Assembly (NCBI RefSeq): GCF_022809715.1
Contig: NZ_CP094460.1
Location: 620,001 to 684,000, forward strand
From: Burkholderia pyrrocinia
GTDB lineage: Bacteria > Pseudomonadota > Gammaproteobacteria > Burkholderiales > Burkholderiaceae
Direction: 5' to 3'
Length of the DNA: 64,000 nucleotides
The position numbers and the translations under genes were made by a program. Under the pieces are notes generated by a model. That model ran no database searches, was not told the DNA's origin, and saw nothing but the letters and a program-made list of their open reading frames with translations. How positions within the stretch are numbered: position 1 is the stretch's first letter; every line of letters starts with the position of its first letter. Below, piece by piece: positions 35,373 through 42,965 of the stretch.

Positions 35373-36398
35373 GTGTGGCACTTTCCCATTGCAATTCCAT
35401 CGTCGCTCGGCCCGTGGGCCGTGTTCGCGAGCGTGTTGATCACGCAGCTCGGCGTGCCGGTGCCGGCCGTGCCGATGCTGATTCTCGGCGGCACGATGGC
35501 GGCGATGGGGCAGGCGTCCTGGGCCAGCATGTTCGCGGCGGCGATCGGTGCGACGATGCTCGCCGATTCGCTGTGGTTCTTCATGGGCCGCACGCGCGGC
35601 CGGCGCCTGCTGAACGGCCTCGTGCGCTTCTCGCTGTCGCTCGACACGACGCTGCGCTTCGCGCGTAACGTATTCGAACGATACGGCGCGCCGCTGCTCG
35701 TGCTGTCCAAGTTCCTGCCGGGCCTCGGCCTCGTGTCGGCGCCGCTGCTCGGCACGACCGCGATCGGCGTCGGCGTGTTCCTGTTCTGGGATCTGGCCGG
35801 CGCGTCGCTGTGGGCCGCGTTCTGGCTGGTCGGCGGCGCGGCCATTCACGACCAGATCGTCCAGTTCGTGCTGTGGGTGCGCGCGAGCGGCGGCACGATC
35901 CTCGACGCGTTCCTCGCGATCTTCATCACGTTCCTGCTGTACCGCTGGGTGCGCCGCGTGCAGTTCCGCCGCTATCTCGCGCAGGTGCGCATCTCGCCGC
36001 CGCAGCTCGTCGAGATGATGACGTCGGACGAGCCGCCGCTGATCTTCGACGCGCGGCCGAAAGCGATTCGCGAACGCGAGCCGTACCGGATCGCCGGCGC
36101 GGTGCCGGTCGATCTCGATTCGCCGGACCTGCTCGACCCGGAAATGCTGAAACGGCCGATCGTCGTTTATTGCGTGTGCCCGAACGAGGCCACCGCGAAG
36201 CGCCTGATCGCGAAGATGCAGCGCAAGAAGATGATCCACAACATCCGGGCGCTGAAGGGCGGCCTCGATGCGTGGGAGAAGCACGGCTATCCGGTCGAGC
36301 CACTGCCGGCCGATCTCGATTCGTCGCGCTATTTCGTGCGTCCCGAACACGGCGCGCTCGAAGGCGAATATACGGTGCGCGCGACGTTGTCCAAATAA
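35373..36398 (+). CDS. DedA-family membrane protein fused to a rhodanese domain
   Basis: 341 residues. N-terminal five-helix DedA/SNARE-associated domain ('GRTRGRRLLNGL', 'LSKFLPGLGLVSAPLLG'), then a basic linker and a rhodanese domain (about 225-320, 'PLIFDARPKAIRERE'). The active-site loop is 'YCVCPNEATA', with Cys at the catalytic position. GTG at 35373 is preferred because GGAG lies 8 bases before it; ATG at 35352 is possible. DedA proteins are lipid flippase-type; the fused rhodanese suggests sulfur handling at the membrane. Confidence 0.85.
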   Translation: MWHFPIAIPSSLGPWAVFASVLITQLGVPVPAVPMLILGGTMAAMGQASWASMFAAAIGATMLADSLWFFMGRTRGRRLLNGLVRFSLSLDTTLRFARNVFERYGAPLLVLSKFLPGLGLVSAPLLGTTAIGVGVFLFWDLAGASLWAAFWLVGGAAIHDQIVQFVLWVRASGGTILDAFLAIFITFLLYRWVRRVQFRRYLAQVRISPPQLVEMMTSDEPPLIFDARPKAIREREPYRIAGAVPVDLDSPDLLDPEMLKRPIVVYCVCPNEATAKRLIAKMQRKKMIHNIRALKGGLDAWEKHGYPVEPLPADLDSSRYFVRPEHGALEGEYTVRATLSK

Positions 36399-36456
36399 GT
36401 CGACGGCATCGGTGCCGACGAAGTCGCAAGCGGCACGGGCATGGCCTGCGCGATCG

Positions 36457-36497
36457 TTGATCGCGATCATGCGCGCGTGGGCCGGACGGCCTATGCT
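36457..36497 (+). promoter_or_regulatory. FNR-type box and TATGCT -10 (class II FNR promoter)
   Basis: TTGATCGCGATCAT (36457-36470), with TATGCT at 36492-36497. The box-to-(-10) distance is identical to that at 15266. It drives the tandem universal stress gene at 36646. Confidence 0.8.
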
Positions 36498-36645
36498 GAA
36501 CGCATTGCTTGTCCGCGCTTCGCGCGGTCACCCGGCGATCCCCGCGACCGTGCCAGCCGTTCGGCCGCCCGGCCGCTGCACGCCGCTTCCGCGCGAAGCT
36601 CCCGTCGTCGTTCTGCGACGACGCACACGCACGGAGGCCTTCGCC

Positions 36646-37581
36646 ATGCAGCCTGCTCAGCCTATCCCGACGCTCGCGCGAATCGCGCTGGCCGTCGATC
36701 CGACGCCCGAATCGCTGGCCGCCGCGCGCTACGCGCGCACACTGCTGCGCCCCGGCATGCGATTGCGCATCGTCTGCACAATCGACAACCCGCGCCTCGT
36801 ATTGCCCGACATCCCGCGCATCGACGCGCTGCTGACGTCGGCGCGCGAGGACATGATCCGCGAGGCGCAAGCCACCAACGCGCGGATCGCGGCGCTGTTC
36901 GACGACAGCGGCATCGAGGTCGAGCAGGTCGTCGTCGATACGTCGGTCACGGGCGGCACGGTCGCCGATGCGCTGGTGAACGACACGCTGGCGTGGCGCG
37001 CAGACGTGCTCGTGGTCGGCGCGAATCCGCATCACGGGCTGCTGCGGCTCGTCGAAGGCGCGATGTCGGACACGCTGACGACACGCGCGCGCTGCGCGCT
37101 GCTGATCGTGCCGGCCGGCTATGCACGTCCGTCGGACGGCACGCTACAGCGGCTGATGTTCGCGGTCGACGGCAGCGAGCCGTCGCTGCACGCGGTGCGT
37201 GTCGGGCTCGGCTTCGCGGCGCCGACGACGTTGCTGTATGCGGCGTACGTGATCGATCGCGCGGTTCGTCTGACGGATTTCGTGCCGGTGCGCGCGCTCG
37301 AGGATGCGTACCGTGCGGAGGGCGAGGATGCACTCGCGAAGGTCGGTCCGCTGTTCCATGCGACCGGTAACCCGACCAAGCGCGGTATCGTCGAAACGCG
37401 TCCGACCAGCGACGATGTGGCCCATGCGCTGATGCGCGACGCCGTGCACTGGCGCGCGGAACTGCTGGTGGTCGGCTCGCACGGCCGGCGCGGCATCGCC
37501 GCCTGGCTGATCGGCAGCGTCGCGCGCCGCGTTGCGCACCTCGCGCAAGTGCCTGTCTTGCTCGTGCGCGGCGCGGAGTGA
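36646..37581 (+). CDS. Tandem-domain universal stress protein
   Basis: 311 residues with two Usp domains: domain 1 about 5-150 with 'VLVVGANPHHGLLRLVEGAMSD', domain 2 about 155-311 with the canonical ATP motif 'LLVVGSHGRRGIAAWLIGSVARR'. Resembles UspE-type proteins. ACGGAGG lies before the ATG, and a class II FNR promoter precedes it, so strong anoxic induction is predicted. Confidence 0.92.
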   Translation: MQPAQPIPTLARIALAVDPTPESLAAARYARTLLRPGMRLRIVCTIDNPRLVLPDIPRIDALLTSAREDMIREAQATNARIAALFDDSGIEVEQVVVDTSVTGGTVADALVNDTLAWRADVLVVGANPHHGLLRLVEGAMSDTLTTRARCALLIVPAGYARPSDGTLQRLMFAVDGSEPSLHAVRVGLGFAAPTTLLYAAYVIDRAVRLTDFVPVRALEDAYRAEGEDALAKVGPLFHATGNPTKRGIVETRPTSDDVAHALMRDAVHWRAELLVVGSHGRRGIAAWLIGSVARRVAHLAQVPVLLVRGAE

Positions 37582-37614
37582 CTGGCGCGGTGTCGCGCAC
37601 GAAGCGGGTTTCGG

Positions 37615-37628
37615 TTGATCTGCGTCAG
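37615..37628 (+). promoter_or_regulatory. FNR-type box with no coding gene downstream
   Basis: TTGATCTGCGTCAG matches the FNR consensus except for the last base. A possible -10 (TATTTA, 37653-37658) lies 38 bases from the box start. The downstream 450 bases hold no credible gene but do hold strong hairpins. Confidence 0.55.
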
Positions 37629-37789
37629 AAACGTCGTGCGCATCGCGTGAGATATTTATGGAGTATCCGCCGACGCAGCAGGTCTGTCGTGCAAATGTAA
37701 TGACCGTCGCGCATGAACGCGGGCATCGATCGACGGCACGTTGGTCGCCGACCCATCCTTTTCAGGAGCCGCGCCTCGCATTGCATGGC

Positions 37790-37890
37790 GCATCGTCCGA
37801 CCAGGGACTCTCTGGCACGAGGGTAGGCAGCCGACCGCTGCCTTGGAGGACGGGCGGGGTGCGAGTCACCCCGTCCGCTTTCCGCATTGC
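37790..37890 (+). ncRNA. Candidate structured RNA ending in a GC-rich hairpin
   Basis: Three consecutive foldable segments: GGACTCTCTGGCACGAGGG (37804 on), GGCAGC-CGACC-GCTGCC (about 37826-37842), and a GC stem around GGGGTGCGAGTCACCCC (about 37856-37873) flanked by GACGG/CCGTC and followed by GCTTTCC, which looks like a terminator. An FNR-type box 170 bases upstream could start this transcript. No known RNA family was recognised; the call is structural inference. Confidence 0.35.
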
Positions 37891-38109
37891 TGGCCCCGTC
37901 AGATTTCTTTTCCCCGCAGGAATTGTCGTGAATGCCGCCGTGTGGAACGGCACGCCATCGCACCTAATGGCGCGCAGTCGATGCGGGCCGGCGGACACTC
38001 GCGGCATGCATGGCATCGCCTTACATGGGCGGCACGCCGCGAGCCTCGTAGAAGTTTCTGTCGCGCTAGGCCATCGCACGGCCCCGTGCCGTGCCTGCTG
38101 CGTGCGCGC

Positions 38110-38544
38110 TCAGAGGGTGCGAAGCGTCGACCGCAGAGTGTGCCGGCGGCCGGCGCTGCGGCGTACATGCGGGCGTCGGCGCACGGCATGCAACGGTGCG
38201 CACACGCCGCATGTGCGATTGCGCAGCCGGTTCGCATGCGGCCAGCCGGGGCGCGCCTTGCGGCGCGACTCCGAAACGGCCGGCGCGTCGTCCGCGGCCC
38301 GCGCACAGAGTGCCGCGGCGAACCGTTGCAGCGCGAGTACCGACCCCGCGACGCTCTGGTACTTTTCGCGGCCGATCTGCCCGTCGAGCGTGACGAGCAG
38401 CCCGGCTTCGCGTGCGAGCGCGAGCAAGGTGTCGAGATCGTCGGATGGACGGATGCCGGCCGACCCGGCCCGGGCGGGCAGGGCGCGCGCATTGCCCGAC
38501 GCGTGCCGCTGGCCGTCCCGGCCTGCAAAGTTGCGATGTGTCAT
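38110..38544 (-). CDS. Small hypothetical protein
   Basis: 144 residues (MTHRNFAGRDGQ...) with a strong ribosome site (CAGGAGACC) before the ATG at 38544. The first 90 residues look protein-like: 'SDDLDTLLALAREAGLLVTLDGQIGREKYQSVAGSVLALQRF' gives two amphipathic helices. The last 50 are very rich in Arg, His and Cys and may be an unselected or frameshifted tail. Family unknown. A palindrome lies upstream at 38607. Confidence 0.5.
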   Translation of the reverse strand: MTHRNFAGRDGQRHASGNARALPARAGSAGIRPSDDLDTLLALAREAGLLVTLDGQIGREKYQSVAGSVLALQRFAAALCARAADDAPAVSESRRKARPGWPHANRLRNRTCGVCAPLHAVRRRPHVRRSAGRRHTLRSTLRTL

Positions 38545-39110
38545 GGTTGGTCTCCTGCGCCGGACCCCGCATGCCGGCTCGATGGCCGGCTGGGCGATGA
38601 CCCGGTATGAACGCTTTGTTCATGCCATCAGTATCGGGCGGCGGCAACGCGCTGCCAAGCAGCGGGCGCTGAAGTCGCTGTCAGGCATTGCGCGGTGCGT
38701 ATCGGAATCCGCTGACACGCGTGGCGGCCGATCGGCGGGTACGGTGCTATCTGCCGTGATCCGGCGCGTTCGTTCCGACGAATGAGCGGGGGGCCGCAGA
38801 CGCCGCTTGACGCATGATTTCGGCCGGTCTAAGTTCCCCAACTGCATCGGTATCGCGCGGCGTTCCATCGTCAGCCCGTCGACCGGTGCCGCGCCCCGGG
38901 GTGGCGTGGCAGGGCTTCCAGTTTCGTTCGCGGGCGGTTTGCGCCGCGAACCAGGCGCAGCCGGTCCGGAGACGGATCGGCACGGCGGCACGCAACGTGC
39001 CGTTGATCGCGCGCAAATATGCTCCGGCGCACCGCATGCCGCGCAGCCGTCCAGTCTCTAAACTTCCAGTACCGTCTTCTTTTCGTTCCTCGACCGTCAG
39101 GAGTTCGTCG
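38545..39110. other. Intergenic region, no gene recognised
   Basis: 566 bases between the hypothetical gene and the DUF3562 gene. The only structured element is the palindrome at 38607-38623. Open frames on both strands lack ribosome sites and conserved features. A TATGCT at 39018 could be the -10 for the DUF3562 gene. Confidence 0.3.
38607..38623. promoter_or_regulatory. Palindrome upstream of hypothetical gene
   Basis: ATGAAC-GCTTT-GTTCAT, 63 bases upstream of the minus-strand ATG at 38544. Could be an operator. Nothing identifies the binding protein. Confidence 0.35.
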
Positions 39111-39365
39111 ATGTCCAAGGACAATTTGCTCGATTCACTCAAGGAAGCCGCCCAACAGCGTGCGATCGGCGCAGACCAGTTGCGCGCGATGCTCGACGAC
39201 GAAGTGCGCGTGCTGTCGTCCGGCGCGCGCGTGCACGACTACATCCACGTGTTCGCGATCCGGCACCTGCGCGAACGGATGCGCCAGCAGGACGATCTCG
39301 ACCGCGACACGCGGGCCGATACACAGCCCACTGAATCCGATCCGCGCCCGAGCCATCGGCTATGA
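39111..39365 (+). CDS. DUF3562-family small protein
   Basis: 84 residues. 'DEVRVLSSGARVHDYIHVFAIRHLRERM' is the DUF3562 signature, a short helical domain common in Burkholderia stress regions. CAGGAGTTCG precedes the ATG. C-terminal tail is acidic and variable. Function unknown. Confidence 0.8.
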   Translation: MSKDNLLDSLKEAAQQRAIGADQLRAMLDDEVRVLSSGARVHDYIHVFAIRHLRERMRQQDDLDRDTRADTQPTESDPRPSHRL

Positions 39366-39709
39366 CGGGCGCTCGCCGCGGCTGACGCCGCGGGCGTTAC
39401 CCGATCCGTCGCCGGGCCGCGGCCCAATTCCGCTCGACCTTTACGCATGCGGCCGACGGCGAGCCGGCCAACCCGAAACGCCCGGTGATTTCCGCGCACG
39501 AGGCCGTCGGCACCGTCGCCGCGTCCGGCGACCTGCGCGCGGGCACCGGTCAGGCACGCCAGTCTCCTGACGATCCGCCGACAGCCGGCGGCGCCTTTCG
39601 TCGTACATTTCCCTGAATCGTCACAACGGCCTCAAGTAAGCGGCGCGTTTGCCGTTTACACGGTGAACTGGTCCACCGCGCGTTCGCGCTCCCTTACCGA
39701 GTCGTTGCC
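39366..39709. other. Intergenic region carrying the FliA promoter of the chemoreceptor
   Basis: 344 bases between the DUF3562 gene and the chemoreceptor gene. The only element supported is the sigma-28 promoter at 39631-39658. No gene seen. Confidence 0.4.
39631..39658 (+). promoter_or_regulatory. Sigma-28 (FliA) promoter
   Basis: CTCAAGTAA (39631-39639), then 11 bases, then GCCGTTTA (39651-39658). This matches the flagellar sigma-28 consensus TAAAGTTT-N11-GCCGATAA in both elements and spacing. It lies 52 bases before the chemoreceptor start. Confidence 0.75.
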
Positions 39710-41509
39710 ATGTTCTCGTCCATCCGCGCCCGCATCCTTGCCGCGTGCGTCGCCATCGTCGTATTCGCGCTCGTCGCCACCACGCTGATCAACTACTTCA
39801 TCGCACGCTCGTACAACGACGACGCGATCGACCGCAACCTGACCTCCGTCGCGAGCGGCCACGTGGTCGGGATCGCCGACTGGGTCGCCACCCGGAGCCG
39901 GATGATCGCGTCGCTGCAGGATGCCGCGCTGGCTCCCGATCCGCTGCCTGTGTTCAAGCAGATGGCCGCGGCCGGCGGCTTCACGAACGTCTACGCGGGT
40001 TATGCCGACAAGACGTTCCGCTTCTCCGACCCGACCGGCATCCCACCCGACTACGATCCGACCGGCCGCCCGTGGTACAAGCAGGCCGCGCAGGCCGGCA
40101 AGCCGGTCGTCACGCCGCCTTACGTCGACGCCGGCACCGGCAACCTGGTCGTCACGTTCGCGGTGCCGATCCTGCGCGACGGTGCGCTGAAGGGCGTGGT
40201 CGCCGCGGACGTCGCAATGGACAGCGTGATCGCAAACGTGAAGTCGATCCACCCGACGCCCGCGAGCTTCGGGATGTTGATCGACAGCAGCGGCCACGTC
40301 GTCGCGCACCCGAACCCGAAGCTCACGCTGAAGCCGGTCGCCGACGTGTCGCCCGAGCTCGGCGCGACGAGCGCCGCGTCGATCGCGGCCGCGACCGCGC
40401 CCGTCGAGGTCGGTGTCGGCGGCGATGCGAAGCTGGTGCGCGCGCGGCCCGTGCCGGGCACCGACTGGTACGCGCTGGTGCTGCTCGACAAGACCGAGGC
40501 GACGGCCGGGATGCGCTCGCTGCTGACCGCGTCGCTGATCACGCTGATCGTGATCGTCGGCGTCGCATCGCTGATCATCGGCGCGATCACCGCGACCGCG
40601 TTCCGCCGCCTGTCGCTGGTGCGTCAGGCGATGGCCGCGATCGGCTCGGGCGCGGGCGACCTGACGCAGCGCCTGCCGGCCGACGGCCGCGACGAAGTCG
40701 CCGACATCGCGCGCTCGTTCAACAGCTTCATCGACAAGCTGAACGACGTGATGCGCCAGATCCGCGACGCGAGCGAATCGGTGCGCACGGCTGCGAACGA
40801 AATCGCGGCGGGCAACCAGGACCTGTCGTCGCGCACCGAATCGGCGGCGGCGAGCCTCGAGGAAACGGCCGCTTCGATGGAAGAAATCACGGCCACCGTC
40901 GGCCAGTCGGCGGCAGCCGCCGGCCAGGCCGACGAACGCGCGGCAGCCGCGTCGCGGATCGCGTCGCACGGCGGCGTGGTCGTGTCGGACGTCGTCGCGA
41001 CGATGGGGAAGATCGAGGAAGCGTCGGGCCGGATCGGCGACATCATCGGCGTGATCGACGGGATCGCATTCCAGACCAACATCCTCGCGCTGAACGCGGC
41101 CGTCGAAGCGGCGCGCGCGGGCGAGCAGGGCCGCGGCTTCGCGGTCGTCGCGCAGGAAGTGCGCAGCCTCGCGCAACGCAGCGCACAGGCTGCGCGCGAA
41201 GTGAAGGTGCTGGTCGAATCGACGGTCGCGAGCGTGTCGGCCGGGTCCGGGCAGGTGCGTCAGGCCGGCGACACGATGCGCGAGATCGTGTCCAACGTGT
41301 CGAACGTGACGACGATCATTTCCGAGATCACGCACGCGGCGAACGAGCAGACGCGCGGCATCCAGGAAGTGAATCGCGCGGTCACGCAGCTCGACGAAAT
41401 GGTGCAGCAGAACGCGGCGCTCGTCGAACAGTCGACGGCGGCCGCAACCGCGCTGCAGTCGCAGGCGAACGCGCTGGCGACGACGGTCGGGCAGTTCAAG
41501 GTCGCATGA
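39710..41509 (+). CDS. Methyl-accepting chemotaxis protein with dCache sensor
   Basis: 599 residues: helix 1 at about 5-28, periplasmic dCache domain ('[38 protein letters not shown]'), helix 2 at about 270-293, HAMP, then the signalling domain with tip '[35 protein letters not shown]'. Methylatable Gln/Glu stretches flank it. It should sense a small organic ligand, perhaps an amino acid. No C-terminal CheR-binding pentapeptide is seen. Likely transcribed with the flagellar regulon. Confidence 0.93.
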   Translation: MFSSIRARILAACVAIVVFALVATTLINYFIARSYNDDAIDRNLTSVASGHVVGIADWVATRSRMIASLQDAALAPDPLPVFKQMAAAGGFTNVYAGYADKTFRFSDPTGIPPDYDPTGRPWYKQAAQAGKPVVTPPYVDAGTGNLVVTFAVPILRDGALKGVVAADVAMDSVIANVKSIHPTPASFGMLIDSSGHVVAHPNPKLTLKPVADVSPELGATSAASIAAATAPVEVGVGGDAKLVRARPVPGTDWYALVLLDKTEATAGMRSLLTASLITLIVIVGVASLIIGAITATAFRRLSLVRQAMAAIGSGAGDLTQRLPADGRDEVADIARSFNSFIDKLNDVMRQIRDASESVRTAANEIAAGNQDLSSRTESAAASLEETAASMEEITATVGQSAAAAGQADERAAAASRIASHGGVVVSDVVATMGKIEEASGRIGDIIGVIDGIAFQTNILALNAAVEAARAGEQGRGFAVVAQEVRSLAQRSAQAAREVKVLVESTVASVSAGSGQVRQAGDTMREIVSNVSNVTTIISEITHAANEQTRGIQEVNRAVTQLDEMVQQNAALVEQSTAAATALQSQANALATTVGQFKVA

Positions 41510-41539
41510 CGCGGCACGCCGGATGCGCGGCCGTGCCGC

Positions 41540-42577
41540 TCAGGAGCGGCCACGGTCGCGCATCAGCGCGAGCCGGTTGTAGAGCGTCTTCAGGCTGATC
41601 CCGAGCGCTTTCGCCGCGCGCGGCTTGTTGCCGTCGAAATGACGCAGTGTCGCCGCGATGAAGCGCTGCTGCGCGTGGTGCAGCGTCGCGCCGAGCGGCA
41701 GCGCCATTGCGCTCTCCGACGTGCGGTCGGGCGGCATCGCCTGCTTCGGCAGTGCGACGTCGATGCCGTCGTCCGCCAGGATGTATGCGCGCTCGAGCGT
41801 GTTGTGCAGCTCGCGCACGTTGCCGGGCCACGAATACGCGCGCAGCGCCGCGATCGCCGCGTCGGTCAGCCGCTTGTGCGAGCGGTGCCGCGCGTTCAGC
41901 GTATCGACGAATTCCAGCGCGATCGTCTCGATGTCGCCGTCGCGCTGGCGCAGCGGCGGCACGTATAACGCGAACGCGGCGAGGCGATAGAACAGGTCCT
42001 CGCGCAGCCGGCCGTCGCGCACGGCGTCGGCCGGATTGTGGCGGGTGGCCGACACGATCCGCACGTCGAGCGGAATCGGCTCGGTACCGCCCACCCGCAC
42101 GATCGCGTTCGACTCGATTGCCCGCAGCAGCTTCACCTGCAGCGCCGCAGGCATTTCCGCGATCTCGTCGAGCAGCAGCGTGCCGCCGCGTGCGGCTTCG
42201 AAAAACCCTTCCCGCTGCGCGATCGCGCCGGTAAAGCTGCCTTTCTCGTGCCCGAACAATTGCGACTCGGCAATATCGGGCGGAATCGCGCCGCAGTTCA
42301 CGGGCACGAACGGGCCGTCCCGCTGCGCGCTGAGATCGTGCAGCCGGCGCGCGACGATATCCTTGCCGACCCCGCTTTCGCCGGCAATCATCACGCTGGC
42401 GCGCGTCGGCGCGATTTTCTCGATGCGGCCGAGCAGCGTGCGCATCGCGGAGGACCGGCCCGACAGCCGGCGGCCGTCTGCGCGCTGCTTCGACCGGTTT
42501 GCGGTTTCGACCATCGGCGTTAGCGGGCCGTTTTGAAAATCGGCATCACGTGTTCCGTTCATTGCAATATTTATCAT
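41540..42577 (-). CDS. Sigma-54-dependent transcriptional activator without an N-terminal sensor domain
   Basis: 345 residues. AAA+ domain with Walker A 'GESGVGKD', GAFTGA-loop variant 'GSFTGA', Walker B 'GGTLLLDEIAEMP', and a C-terminal Fis-type HTH ('RAAKALGISLKTLYNRL'). The N terminus before the AAA+ core is only about 40 residues, so there is no receiver, PAS or GAF domain; activity must be set by expression or a partner. Start at 42577 or 42562 (both ATG, no clear ribosome site). Confidence 0.87.
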   Translation of the reverse strand: MINIAMNGTRDADFQNGPLTPMVETANRSKQRADGRRLSGRSSAMRTLLGRIEKIAPTRASVMIAGESGVGKDIVARRLHDLSAQRDGPFVPVNCGAIPPDIAESQLFGHEKGSFTGAIAQREGFFEAARGGTLLLDEIAEMPAALQVKLLRAIESNAIVRVGGTEPIPLDVRIVSATRHNPADAVRDGRLREDLFYRLAAFALYVPPLRQRDGDIETIALEFVDTLNARHRSHKRLTDAAIAALRAYSWPGNVRELHNTLERAYILADDGIDVALPKQAMPPDRTSESAMALPLGATLHHAQQRFIAATLRHFDGNKPRAAKALGISLKTLYNRLALMRDRGRS

Positions 42578-42965
42578 CGACAGCGAAACGGCCGCGAAGG
42601 TGCCGCTGAATAGAAATTTCCAATGTGCGCGGCGTGGGCGGAAGGAATCGCCCATCGGTCTTTCCGCGAACCCGTGGAACGATCCACCGGCGCCTTTTTA
42701 CAGAAACCCGATGAAAAAGCCGGTTGCGATTGCATTCCTCCCGGGCGGACCGCGACTTCGACCGGTGCCGGACCGGCTGCGGCCGAACAGACGGCCGGCA
42801 TGACGCCGGTCCGACCATCCTCGGTCCGGACACCGCCCCAGGCCCGCATCGGGCATGTTGCTTGCTGATACCACCATGCTCGCCCGGCACGCTCGACGAC
42901 AATGCCGGATGGCCGACAAGCGGCACGATGCCGCGCGACGGGGGCCGGCGCGATGCAAGGATGCA
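42578..42965. other. Divergent intergenic region, nothing further recognised
   Basis: 388 bases between the sigma-54 activator and the hybrid kinase genes. Several short open frames run through it without ribosome sites. I found neither an FNR box nor a sigma-54 promoter. Confidence 0.3.

Larger units (their letters stand above)
37582..38109. other. Long region without a credible gene
   Basis: About 530 bases. A 375-codon open frame on the plus strand is judged spurious (no ribosome site, no family, skewed composition). Contents I can support are the FNR-type box at 37615 and the hairpin cluster at 37790-37890. Confidence 0.4.

Noticed and set aside
37790..37890. Assignment of the hairpin cluster to a known riboswitch class (for example guanidine, glycine or cobalamin)
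   Set aside because: None of the conserved core bases of those classes could be matched; only a generic structured RNA is supportable.
37658..38785. A 375-codon open frame on the plus strand
   Set aside because: No ribosome site, no recognisable family, mixed composition, and it overlaps the hairpins and the better-supported minus-strand gene at 38110-38544.
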